This document shows, one piece after another, positions 16,701 through 26,600 of a DNA stretch of 64,000 nucleotides (the first letter of the stretch is position 1; each line of letters begins with the position of its first letter). The notes beneath the pieces were generated by a model. The model made no database searches. It was not told where the DNA came from and was given only the letters and a program-made list of their open reading frames with translations. Origin of the DNA: Aequorivita echinoideorum (lineage in GTDB: Bacteria; Bacteroidota; Bacteroidia; Flavobacteriales; Flavobacteriaceae); the NCBI RefSeq assembly GCF_018476645.1, contig NZ_JAHCTB010000001.1, forward strand, positions 124,001-188,000, in the 5' to 3' direction. The position numbers were made by a program, and so were the translations under genes.

Positions 16701-19472
16701 CTATTCCCACGGGTTATCGCGAATTTCTCCCTTTTTGCCGAGGGTATTGAACTTATAGCTTAGCGTAAACATAAAATATTGGCGCAGTACGGTGCTCTGC
16801 ACATCCTGTATGTAATCCTGTGTAGACGTTCGGCGGACATTATTGTTTTGGTTCAGCAAATCGTACACTTTTAGCGTGGCGCTACCGTTGTCGTTAAGGA
16901 AGGAGTAAACGAGTGAACTGTTCCAGAACACATAACTTCTGTCAAAACCTTCGGCTACATCAGCATTGTACGCATACTCAATATCATTGTTCCATTCCAG
17001 AAATTTTGGGAAGAATGTCTTGGTGCGGAGATTCATCTCGTGGCGTGTATAATTTCGATTTTCAAAAGCGTCAATATCGAAACTATTGGTGCTGTAATTG
17101 ATTCTGTAACTGGGGGTAATTTCAAATAAATCCTTCCACGAAAAAGTAAAATTTACGGACGGATTATAACTTATTGTGTTGCTACTATATTCTACATTAT
17201 TGTTGAAATTTACGCTTCTATCGCCCATTATATAAAATCCCGCGCCATATTTAAATGTACGCAGACTATCTATGGCAGTAGTCTTATTGTAGCCCAAATT
17301 CCCCGATATATTATAATTACCGTCCACATTGGTATAAGTAGTGTTTCGCACAAAATTTTCATCAATAATCGTTTGCGGAACCACGCGATCATTGGTAAGG
17401 CTGGCATTGAGATAGGAATAAAACCCGGATTGTGTCTGGTAATCGTAATTATTTCCGCCAAAATAGAGCCTATGCTCGTTTGATGGTTTTAAATCTGGAT
17501 TACCACGCGTAATATTCAACGGGTCCGAAACATCCACATAAGGCGATAGTTGGTTTATGTTTGGGGCATTGTTGTTAAGACTGTAACCCGAATATATGCT
17601 GAATTTTTTACTGAAACGGTACCTAAAATTGGCATTCATTTCCAAAGCATTAAAGTCATTCTGAAAGTTTACGTTTCGCAGGGCATCATTGCTCTCCAAA
17701 CGTCTGGAAACATAGCCCACAGTAATACCGGTGTAAATTTTATCTGCATTGTAAGTTAGGCTCAACTGCGGTTTTGAGAATTGATTGGTATTCTCAAAAT
17801 CTGTGCTTTGGTCTACGTTGAAATCGGTATAGGCTTGAGATTGTTCATTAAAATCAAAAACGCTGCGTTTATCCATCCGTTTATCCCGCACGAAATTATA
17901 ACCCACATAAAAGAAAAGCGTATCTGCGATAATGGGGTATCTAAAGGATGGAATAACCGCATAATTGTTTGAACGCTGGTTACCGTCAATAAATTGATCC
18001 CGATTTATGGTGGCGGGATCATCTCCAAATATTTGGGTGAGCGATTGCCGGAAATCATCATTTACGGTCGTGTTGATGCTATTGTTCACCCGCACCCTAA
18101 AATAGCCGCCGCGGCTCCCATAATTTTTGGTAGCAGTCAATTCGTTTTCAAAATTATTTCCTTCCCTAAAACTTTGGTTATCGGTGTTTGATTGGTTTAT
18201 AAGTTCATTTGCAATACTTCGGCTTTCTTCATTTCGAGTGAAATCACTGGTACTTTTATTAAATGTGAATTGTGGCCGCACTTCAACTAAAAAAGTAGAA
18301 TCTATTTTGGTTTTGAAGCGAATGTTTGCAGAATGGGTATCGCTTTCATCTTCGGAACGGGAGTCTGATGTTGAAAAATAGCGGTTCTCCGGCAAAATAT
18401 TTTCACGGTTCCGAAGCTCTTCGTTGAAAGAATTTGCCGCGGAATAAAAATAGTCCGCGCTAATATCCGTGCCCTTTCCCCAATCATCAGCATAATTGGT
18501 TCCCGCGGTTCTGGAATTGGTTATTCCCTCACCTGCGCTCCCGAAAGATCTGCCGTTAAAATTGAAAGAGCCGTTTCTATTGAAATTGAGGTTTCTGGCG
18601 CTGCCAAACATTTTTTCAATTTCCCCAAAACTAAAGCCCGGAGAATTAATGTTGTTTCCGCCAGCAAGCGCGCTCAAACGCAAATCGTTGTCAAAATAAT
18701 TCACCAAACCCGCATATTCAAAACGTTTATCCGTTCCACCGCCAGCAGCTACCCTTCCAAAAATCCCTTTATTTTTTTCTTCGTCTATGGTAATATTTAT
18801 CGTTTGGTTTTGGTCGTCACCTTTTTCTCCGGAAAACGCCTGCGAATCTGTTTTGGTTTCGGTAACCTGGATTTTATCTACAATATCCTTCGTGAGATTT
18901 CGGGTAGCAATGGTGGGATCATCGCCAAAGAATGGCTTTCCGTTCACCAAAATTTTGTTCACCGCTTTTCCGTTTACGGTTATATTTCCCTGCGCATCTA
19001 CCTCAACCCCGGGTAGCTCTTTCAACAGATCCTCCACGGTGGCGTTCGCCTTTGTACTGAAGGAAGCCGCGTTGAATTCCAACGTATCCTTTTTTATGGT
19101 AATGGGCGCACGGGTTGCAGTAATCACCACGTCTCCGAGGGATTCTGCTTGCAGTGGCATTTTAATGGTCCCCAAATCTATGGGTGAGCCGTTTAAAGTA
19201 ACTTTTTTTCGAACCGAAGCATAGCCTGTATATGTAATATTCACATTTATTTCGGTGATTGAAGTTCTTCCTTTTAATTCGAATTCACCATCGCGCCCGC
19301 TGATGGTATAGGTAATCAACGAACTATCGGCAGGTTTTTCGGCAAAAATTGTGGCGGATTCCAGCGGAAAATTTTCAGTCTCATCCACCAGTTTCCCTTT
19401 TATTTCAAAATTTTGTGAAAAAAGAAATAGTGGAAAAAAGCTGAAGCCCAGCCAAAGAATACATTTCTTCAT
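16701..19472 (-). CDS. TonB-dependent receptor-like outer membrane beta-barrel protein
   Basis: A 923-residue outer membrane protein. It has a signal peptide (about 1-19), a carboxypeptidase-regulatory-like beta domain (about 22-105), a plug domain (about 115-225, with VDAQGNITVNGKAVNKILVN and IVDKIQVTETKTDSQAF), and a large barrel with many alternating aromatic strands. This architecture (regulatory domain, plug, OMP_b-brl_3-type barrel) is common in Bacteroidota and is used for uptake or signalling across the outer membrane. The substrate cannot be read from the sequence, and no SusD partner lies nearby, which argues against a polysaccharide locus. It ends in NPWE rather than with a terminal aromatic residue. 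Confidence 0.88.
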   Translation of the reverse strand: MKKCILWLGFSFFPLFLFSQNFEIKGKLVDETENFPLESATIFAEKPADSSLITYTISGRDGEFELKGRTSITEINVNITYTGYASVRKKVTLNGSPIDLGTIKMPLQAESLGDVVITATRAPITIKKDTLEFNAASFSTKANATVEDLLKELPGVEVDAQGNITVNGKAVNKILVNGKPFFGDDPTIATRNLTKDIVDKIQVTETKTDSQAFSGEKGDDQNQTINITIDEEKNKGIFGRVAAGGGTDKRFEYAGLVNYFDNDLRLSALAGGNNINSPGFSFGEIEKMFGSARNLNFNRNGSFNFNGRSFGSAGEGITNSRTAGTNYADDWGKGTDISADYFYSAANSFNEELRNRENILPENRYFSTSDSRSEDESDTHSANIRFKTKIDSTFLVEVRPQFTFNKSTSDFTRNEESRSIANELINQSNTDNQSFREGNNFENELTATKNYGSRGGYFRVRVNNSINTTVNDDFRQSLTQIFGDDPATINRDQFIDGNQRSNNYAVIPSFRYPIIADTLFFYVGYNFVRDKRMDKRSVFDFNEQSQAYTDFNVDQSTDFENTNQFSKPQLSLTYNADKIYTGITVGYVSRRLESNDALRNVNFQNDFNALEMNANFRYRFSKKFSIYSGYSLNNNAPNINQLSPYVDVSDPLNITRGNPDLKPSNEHRLYFGGNNYDYQTQSGFYSYLNASLTNDRVVPQTIIDENFVRNTTYTNVDGNYNISGNLGYNKTTAIDSLRTFKYGAGFYIMGDRSVNFNNNVEYSSNTISYNPSVNFTFSWKDLFEITPSYRINYSTNSFDIDAFENRNYTRHEMNLRTKTFFPKFLEWNNDIEYAYNADVAEGFDRSYVFWNSSLVYSFLNDNGSATLKVYDLLNQNNNVRRTSTQDYIQDVQSTVLRQYFMFTLSYKFNTLGKKGEIRDNPWE

Positions 19473-19583
19473 GCGTTTTTATATTTCAGTTAAGATTGCG
19501 TTTTTTGGCGGGGAGAAATTAAAAACGACTAATTAAATAACGAGCTTTTCTAAAAAAAGTTTCCGAAAAAATTTAATTAAACT

Positions 19584-20888
19584 TTATTTTTTTCTGAAGT
19601 AAACTGTGATGGGGACACCTGAAAAATTGAAATGCTCACGCAATTTATTTTCAATGAAACGCTTATAGGGATCTTTCACATACTGCGGAAGGTTGCAGAA
19701 AAATGCAAAACTTGGGTACGGCGTGGGCAATTGCGTACAAAATTTAATCTTCACATATTTAGCTTTATAGGCCGGTGGCGGATATGCTTGGATTATAGGA
19801 AGCATAACCTCGTTGAGTTCACTGGTCTTTACCTTTTTGCTTCGGTTTTCATATACTTCAACCGCTGTTTCTATGGCTTTGAAAATACGCTGTTTGTTCA
19901 AAACTGAAATGAACACGATGGGAACATCAACAAAAGGCTCGCATTGTTGACGGATATGTTTTTCGTATTCCTTTACGCTGCCGCTTTCTTTATCTTCAAC
20001 CAAATCCCACTTATTGGCTAGTATTACTATGCCTTTGTTATTTCGTTGTGCAAGCCAAAAAATGTTTTCCACCTGGCCATCAAAACCGCGGGTGGCATCA
20101 AAAACCAGAATTACAACATCGCAATGCTCAATGGCGCGAACGCTCCGCATCACGGAATAGAATTCCAAATCTTCCTTTACTTTGCTTTTTTTGCGGATTC
20201 CCGCTGTATCTACCAGATTGAACTCAAACCCGAAACGATTGTATTTGGTATCAATACTATCGCGCGTGGTTCCGGCAATATCGGTAACTATATATCTGTC
20301 TTTCCCAATAAGTGCATTGATGAATGAAGATTTTCCCGCATTCGGGCGGCCCACAACCGCAAAACGTGGAAGTTCGCTTTCATCCTCTTCCTCTTTTTCA
20401 GGTAAAATTTTTACCAAATCATCAAGCAAGTCGCCGGTTCCGCTACCATTGATGCTGGAAATATTATATTGATTCTCAAAGCCAAGGGCATAGAACTCCA
20501 ACGCATCGTTCATTCGTGAAGCTGCATCTACTTTATTGATTGCCAAAAATATAGGCTTTTTTGAACGGCGAAGCAGTTTTGCTACCTCTTGATCCATACC
20601 GGTCACACCGCTTTCCACATCGACCATAAAAATAATAGCGTCTGCTTCATCAATGGCGAGTTCTACCTGCTTGTCAATTTCCGCTTCAAAAATATCATCG
20701 CTTCCTTTTACGTAGCCTCCAGTATCGATCAAAGAAAATTCCTTTCCATTCCAGTCACTTTTGCCGTAATGGCGATCGCGCGTAACGCCGCTTACGGCAT
20801 CTACTATTGCTTCGCGACGCTGAATCAATCTGTTGAAAAAAGTGGATTTCCCTACGTTTGGTCTTCCTACTACGGCTACTATGCTCAT
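19584..20888 (-). CDS. der: Ribosome biogenesis GTPase Der
   Basis: A 434-residue double GTPase that helps mature the 50S ribosomal subunit. The first G domain has GRPNVGKST (7-15), DTGG (about 56) and NKVD (about 118). The second has GRPNAGKSS (about 181-189), DTAG and NKWD. A KH-like C-terminal domain follows (about 350-434). The length and motifs are complete. A -7-like TATTTTTG (20906-20913, minus strand) lies upstream, without a clear TTG partner. Confidence 0.98.
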   Translation of the reverse strand: MSIVAVVGRPNVGKSTFFNRLIQRREAIVDAVSGVTRDRHYGKSDWNGKEFSLIDTGGYVKGSDDIFEAEIDKQVELAIDEADAIIFMVDVESGVTGMDQEVAKLLRRSKKPIFLAINKVDAASRMNDALEFYALGFENQYNISSINGSGTGDLLDDLVKILPEKEEEDESELPRFAVVGRPNAGKSSFINALIGKDRYIVTDIAGTTRDSIDTKYNRFGFEFNLVDTAGIRKKSKVKEDLEFYSVMRSVRAIEHCDVVILVFDATRGFDGQVENIFWLAQRNNKGIVILANKWDLVEDKESGSVKEYEKHIRQQCEPFVDVPIVFISVLNKQRIFKAIETAVEVYENRSKKVKTSELNEVMLPIIQAYPPPAYKAKYVKIKFCTQLPTPYPSFAFFCNLPQYVKDPYKRFIENKLREHFNFSGVPITVYFRKK

Positions 20889-21019
20889 ATCCTAAAATTT
20901 AGGTGCAAAAATAACCATATGTTATTAGTAATTCGGGAAAAATTGAAAAAACAAATTTCAATTTATAAATCTTTCGTAATCAATGATCTGCAATATAAAA
21001 AGTTTCTTCTTGTTCGCTT

Positions 21020-21820
21020 TTAAGCTTTGTTTCTATACTTTCGTTTTCTATCCGCCAGGTTTTGCTGGAAGCATTTTTCAAGCATTGCGTAGAGTTCCGG
21101 ATGCTTTCTTCGGAAAAAATTGGGACGCTCAAAAAAATATTCTGAAGCTACTGCCAAGAATTCAACCTCACTGGTACCGCCATATTTCCGGATATCTGAT
21201 TTGTTATTGTTAATGGCCTCCATTTCTTCGTGCATCAATTTTAACCAAGGCGTAATGTACTGTTTTTCCAAAAGTTGTTCGGGTATTCCGTCTGCCTCGC
21301 CATCCATTTTATCGATTAAATGAACAAATTCGTGTACGGAAGTATTGCCTTTATCGGTAGCATTTTTGAATCCGTGATGCAGTGCCTTTCTGGAAAGAAT
21401 CATTTGTTTTTCAAATCTTCCGGAACCCACAAGCCCGGCGATAACCCGGCTTTCACCATTTTGTTCAAATTCAAGATCGCCGTTGAAATTGTCTGGATAG
21501 ATTATAATTCCGCTCAAATTGTTGTAGTGCCATTCCTTAAAACCGAAAACGGGGATTACGGCGCTGGCGGCTACTAAGACTTTGTCCAGATCTTCAAGTT
21601 CAGTTTTTACGGCTTCAATGTAAACTTCGCTTAAAAAAAGCATCATCCGCTGCCGGAAAGTTTTTTTATCGCTTTCAGAAAGTTCATTGTAAAAATGGAC
21701 GTGTTCCGTCAATAATGTTTTCCAGTTTTCGGGAAAATTTTCGACTGGGCGCTTTCTGTTTTTGCGGAAGGCATAAATGGCAAATGCAAAGAGGGCAATA
21801 AAAAGAATGAAATAAACCAT
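21020..21820 (-). CDS. M90 (MtfA-like) zinc peptidase
   Basis: A 266-residue protein with an N-terminal transmembrane helix (about 2-18). The MtfA/M90 domain carries the zinc motif HEFVH (His163, Glu164, His167), with a downstream Glu in SEVEFLAVASEYFFERP as the expected third ligand. MtfA in enterobacteria binds the repressor Mlc and has aminopeptidase activity; no Mlc relationship can be inferred here, and the membrane anchor is a difference from the soluble form. Its ATG shares one base with the era stop codon (TAATG), so the two are translationally coupled. Confidence 0.9.
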   Translation of the reverse strand: MVYFILFIALFAFAIYAFRKNRKRPVENFPENWKTLLTEHVHFYNELSESDKKTFRQRMMLFLSEVYIEAVKTELEDLDKVLVAASAVIPVFGFKEWHYNNLSGIIIYPDNFNGDLEFEQNGESRVIAGLVGSGRFEKQMILSRKALHHGFKNATDKGNTSVHEFVHLIDKMDGEADGIPEQLLEKQYITPWLKLMHEEMEAINNNKSDIRKYGGTSEVEFLAVASEYFFERPNFFRRKHPELYAMLEKCFQQNLADRKRKYRNKA

Positions 21821-22704
21821 TAATTGTTGTAGCCAAAACGGCGGAGTTGGCGTTCATCACTGCGCCAGTTTTTGTTCACTTTTACGTAAAGTTCCAAATG
21901 GATTTGTTTGCCGAAAAATTTTTCCAAATCCTTGCGCGCCTCAATCCCTACGCGCTTCAACGCACTTCCCTTGTGGCCGATTATGATTCCCTTTTGTGTT
22001 TCGCGCTCCACCATTATTACGCTGCGGATGCGTATAATTTCTTCATCCTCAATAAATTCTTCCGTATCAATCTCAACGGAATAGGGAATTTCCTTTTTGT
22101 AGTGCATCAATATCTTCTCGCGGATGGCTTCGTTCACAAAAAAACGTTCCGGTTTATCGGTTAGTTGATCTTTTGGGTAAAATGGTGGCGATTCTGGCAA
22201 AAGTTCAATAATTCTATTGAATACTTCAGGCACGCCAAAATTCTGTAATGCCGAAATAGCAAAGACTTCAGCATTCGGCACTTTCTCTTGCCACATTTTT
22301 ACGGCCTCTGAAAGAAGTTCCTCATTGCCCTTATCTATTTTATTTATAAGAAGGAGTACCGGAATCTTTGCGCTGGTAATTTTTTTGAAAAAACTTTCAT
22401 CCTTCAAATCCTTTTCTCCCAATTCCACCAAATAGAGCAGAATATCCGCATCTTCAAATGCTGATTTCACGAACTCCATCATACTTTCCTGCAACTGGTA
22501 CGCAGGTTTTATGATGCCCGGCGTATCGCTTAGCAATACCTGAAAATCATCACCATTTACAATGCCCAGAATACGGTGGCGGGTAGTTTGCGCTTTTGAG
22601 GTTATAATGGAAAGTCGTTCCCCCACAAAGGAATTCATCAATGTACTTTTGCCCACGTTTGGGTTTCCAATAATATTTACAAATCCTGCTTTGTGCTGTG
22701 CCAT
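21820..22704 (-). CDS. era: GTPase Era
   Basis: A 294-residue ribosome-assembly GTPase. The G domain has GNPNVGKST (12-20), DTPG (about 60) and NKID (about 123). A C-terminal KH domain follows, with IIGHKGSALKRVGIEARKDL and the terminal NKNWRSDERQLRRFGY that is typical of Era. It binds the 3' end of 16S rRNA during 30S maturation. The promoter at 22723-22748 has a perfect -7 box. The gene overlaps the M90 peptidase gene downstream. Confidence 0.98.
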   Translation of the reverse strand: MAQHKAGFVNIIGNPNVGKSTLMNSFVGERLSIITSKAQTTRHRILGIVNGDDFQVLLSDTPGIIKPAYQLQESMMEFVKSAFEDADILLYLVELGEKDLKDESFFKKITSAKIPVLLLINKIDKGNEELLSEAVKMWQEKVPNAEVFAISALQNFGVPEVFNRIIELLPESPPFYPKDQLTDKPERFFVNEAIREKILMHYKKEIPYSVEIDTEEFIEDEEIIRIRSVIMVERETQKGIIIGHKGSALKRVGIEARKDLEKFFGKQIHLELYVKVNKNWRSDERQLRRFGYNN

Positions 22705-22722
22705 TTTTTAGGGTAACTGATG

Positions 22723-22748
22723 CAAAGGTACTTTTTAAACAGTGGCAA
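22723..22748 (-). promoter_or_regulatory. Bacteroidota-type promoter of era
   Basis: On the minus strand TTG (22746-22748), 15 bp, then TACCTTTG (22723-22730), a perfect TAnnTTTG, 18 bp before the ATG at 22704. The 15-bp spacing is a little short. Confidence 0.45.
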
Positions 22749-22752
22749 TAAA

Positions 22753-23361
22753 TCAATTTTTATTGAAAAAAGTTTCAATATCAGCAGATTCGTCCAAAAC
22801 TTGCCATATGGTCTCAATATCAGATACATTGATGGTTTTGCTGTTACTTTTCAGGGAATATGAATTTGATTTATTTGAAGAATTTACAATCTCCACCAAT
22901 TGATCGACAAAAATTTTATCGGATTTTGTTTGAACAATATAAAGAATATCAGTACTTATTTTTTTTGTTGAGACTTGTTGCCCCAAAATAATTCGTGCAT
23001 TGTTTCCACCATTTTGGGAGGGAACCTCATCTACAAATAAGGCAATATTTCTATTAGTATTTATAAGTTTACTGGCAAGAAGGGGTTGCGGTATTATAGA
23101 AATAGTTTTTTCTGAAGGCGTTTCATTAACCTCTGTACCCGGCTTTTCTTCTTCAAACTCTTCTTCAAAAAAAATGTAATTAAGATCCAAATTTCTTTCT
23201 TCACATAGTGCCAAAACTTTATTGAAATCCAATGTATCTCGCTTTTTCCAAGTAGAAAGTGTATTGTGTTTTATATCCAATAATTGACATAAATCTTTGT
23301 CTTTCTTGATTTTAAGCTCTTTTTTGAGTCGTTTAATCAAATTAATCGCTTTTTGAGACAT
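22753..23361 (-). CDS. CI-repressor-like helix-turn-helix regulator
   Basis: A 202-residue regulator. The N-terminal HTH (about residues 5-60) has DKDLCQLLDIKHNTLSTWKK, as in phage CI-type repressors that act on chromosomal targets in Bacteroidota. An acidic linker follows (about 66-90). The C-terminal part (about 95-200) has beta character (ILYIVQTKSDKIFVDQLVEI) and resembles an S24/LexA-like domain. I do not see a convincing Ser-Lys dyad, so autocleavage is doubtful. It is divergent from the large T9SS gene at 23680 and may regulate it, but only the adjacency supports this. Confidence 0.8.
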   Translation of the reverse strand: MSQKAINLIKRLKKELKIKKDKDLCQLLDIKHNTLSTWKKRDTLDFNKVLALCEERNLDLNYIFFEEEFEEEKPGTEVNETPSEKTISIIPQPLLASKLINTNRNIALFVDEVPSQNGGNNARIILGQQVSTKKISTDILYIVQTKSDKIFVDQLVEIVNSSNKSNSYSLKSNSKTINVSDIETIWQVLDESADIETFFNKN

Positions 23362-23679
23362 TTAACATTTTTTTAAGAAATAATTTTATAATTTTGATCC
23401 TATAGCGATGAAAATTACTTTTTGTTAATGTTACAACCTCAAAACTTAATTCAAAAAAGTTAATTTTTTAAGTAAAGATTTAGAAGTATTTGAACATCTG
23501 AAAAGTAAATATCGCAAAATCTTTTCAAATTTCGCAAACTAACTAATTAGTCCGAAGACTAAAAAACTCTCGAAAATTTGTCGGCTTGTCAAACCGCATA
23601 CTGTATTCATTTCAGCGTGCTCACTAAAAATTATTTATGATAATGAAATAACCATTACCGGAACCCAAATTTTACCATT
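23362..23679. other. Divergent 318-bp intergenic region with promoter elements and a small hairpin
   Basis: This gap separates the HTH regulator gene (minus) from the large T9SS gene (plus). A TTG, 16 bp, TAATTTTC candidate for the regulator gene lies at 23410-23436 on the minus strand, and a plus-strand TAATTTTG (23389-23396) lacks a TTG partner. TTAGTC/GACTAA with a CGAA loop forms a hairpin at 23547-23562; on the minus strand its loop reads as a cUUCGg tetraloop. No open frame or RNA gene was seen. Confidence 0.4.
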
Positions 23680-26600
23680 ATGAAAAAACACCTACACCTT
23701 TCAGAAAGCCTTGGCTATACCTATGTTTTAATGGTATTAATGGCTTGTTCGCTTATCTCTTCACAAATGGCGCTGTCTCAGACCAAAGTTCTCGCAGACC
23801 AAGTTACCTTCCAAAATAATGTTGATAATGCAAATAATGCAACTTTGGACAATAATGATTCCGCAACATTAAATTCCTATGGTGGAATTGCAGTGGGGAT
23901 AGGTAATTACAGCGGAGAGCTGGAGCTGAGCTTTCCTTCTACGGTTCCTGCAAATACAACCAGTTATGTAAAAATTGATTTTGATAATGATGTTCTAAAT
24001 GCGTTGCTGGGAGGAAGTTTAGGCACTCTCCTCGCAGATGTCCTGGGAACGGTAGTACTGGGCAATCACTTCTTTGATATTGAAGCCCGCAATGGTGGAA
24101 CAACCGTGCTTTCACGCTCCTCACTTGTTCCGCCATCGGATAGAAGATTCCGAATTGTTCAAGATGCAATGGGTGATTTTTATATAGCTATCACGCCAAG
24201 CCAGGCCTATGATAGAATCTATATTCAAGATAATACAAGCGCTCTTTTATTGGGGACTTCCAATAGCATGGAAGTTTATAATGCGTTTTATTTCAGCGGA
24301 AATCAATGCAATATTGATCCTTTATATTCTGATTTTGATGGTGAAGGCATAACATTGGATCTACTAAATCTTGGTGGTGCAGGTGTTGAAAATCCTGAAT
24401 TTGCAATTGATGGAGATGAAGCTACATATTCCGAATTAAGCTTAGGCATTGTTGGTGTACTAGCATCCATGCAACAAAATGTTTATTTTCCAGCGCCTTA
24501 TACTCCTACAAGTGAGTTTGAAATCACCCTAAGAGCAGAGCCTACTCTCGTAAACTTAGGCCTGCTGAATCAAGTTTCGGTCAGGGCATATAATGGATTT
24601 AATCAAGTTTATTCTACCAACATCAATAGCTTGCTTACGCTCGATTTGCTCACCCTTCTACAAAACGGTCAAGAAGCTACTATTGTCTTTATACCTGGAG
24701 CATCTTTTGATCGTGTCACCATTGAATTGGAATCACTATTGAATGTAAATATTGCGCAATCCATTGATATATATGAAATTAATGTTGTAGGAACAGCGAC
24801 TCCCACAACAAATGATGAAACCCAGGAATTTTGCGCTGTCGATGAACCCACAGTTGCCGATATTCAAATAAATGAAACATCCATTTTATGGTATGACAGT
24901 GAGACTGGCGGAAACCAGTTACCATTAACTGAGCTTTTAGTCAATGGAGAGATTTATTATGCAGCACAAATTATAAATGGCTGCGAAAGCGAGGAAAGAC
25001 TAGCGGTTGAGATAACAATTAACGACACTCCTCCGCCAACAACAACTAATATGGACCAGACCTTCTGCGCGATCGATGCCCCAACGATTTCTGATTTGGA
25101 TGCAGCTGGACCGAATATTGTTTGGTATGATGCGCCAACCGATGGAAACGCCTATGCCTCAACGGATCTGCTCGTTGATGGCCTGACCTATTACGCTTCT
25201 GCCACCGGGACTAATGGTTGCGAAAGCTCCGTTCGGCTTGCCGTAAATGTGTCAATTGAGGACACGCCCGCGCCGACAACATCAAATACGGACCAATCGT
25301 TCTGTGAAATCGATGAGCCGACCGTGGCGGACCTTGATGCCACAGGACAAAATATTATTTGGTACGATGCGCTAATGGATGGAAACGCCTATGCTTTAAC
25401 GGATCTGCTTGTTGACGGACTGACCTACTACGCATCGGCGACTGGGACTAATGGTTGCGAGAGTTCAATTCGGCTTGCCGTGAATGTCTCAATTGAGGAC
25501 ACGCCCGCGCCCACAACCTCAAGTACGGACCAATCGTTCTGTGAAATCGACGAGCCCAAGGTTTCTGATCTGGATGCCACGGGACAAAATATCGTTTGGT
25601 ACGATGCACCAATCGATGGAAACGCTTACGCTTCAACTGATCTGCTTGTTGACGGACTGACCTACTACGCATCGGCGACTGGGACTAATGGTTGCGAGAG
25701 TTCAATTCGGCTTGCCGTGAATGTGTCAATTGAGGACACGCCCGCGCCCACAACCTCGAATACGAATCAATCTTTTTGTACAATCGATGCCCCAACGATT
25801 TCTGATTTGGATGCAGCTGGACAAAATATTATTTGGTATGATGCGCCTACCGATGGAAATGCCTACGCCTCAACGGATCTGCTTGTTGACGGCCTGACCT
25901 ATTACGCTTCTGCCACAGGGGCAAATGGTTGCGAAAGCTCCGTTCGGCTTGCCGTAAATGTGTCAATTGAGGACACGCCCGCGCCCACAACCTCGAATAC
26001 GAATCAATCTTTTTGTACAATCGATGCCCCAACGATTTCTGATCTGGATGCCGCAGGACCGAATATTATTTGGTACGATGCGCCAATTGACGGAAACGCT
26101 TACGCTTCAACGGATCTATTGATTGATGGCCTGACCTACTATGCCTCTGCCACAGGGGCAAATGGTTGCGAGAGCTCCATTCGGCTTGCCGTGAATGTGT
26201 CAATTGAGGACACGCCCGCGCCCATAACCTCGAATACGAATCAATCTTTTTGTACAATCGATGCCCCAACGATTTCTGATTTGGATGCAGCTGGACAAAA
26301 TATTATTTGGTATGATGCGCCTACCAACGGAAACGCCTACGCCTCAACGGATCTGCTTGTTGATGGCCTGACCTACTATGCCTCGGCGACCGGGACCAAC
26401 GGTTGCGAGAGCTCCGTTCGGCTTGCTGTGAATGTTTCTTTAAATGTTCAATCAAATCCAACCATAAGCTCAAACAATTCTGGTAATGTTTGTTTAAATA
26501 CAGCCGTAATGTACACCACTGAAAGCGGGAATTCCAACTATATATGGAATTTCACAGGCGGCGAACTCATTTCAGGCGGCGGCTCCACAGATGATTTTAT

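Noticed and set aside
25448-26269. Repeated antisense frames (YKKIDSYSRLWARACPQL-type) under the Ig units
   Set aside because: They repeat only because the coding repeats do, and no start signals or protein family support them.
24802-26457. Regular direct repeats that might suggest a CRISPR array
   Set aside because: The units are 237 bp with no short repeat/spacer pattern, and they are in frame within one secreted protein.
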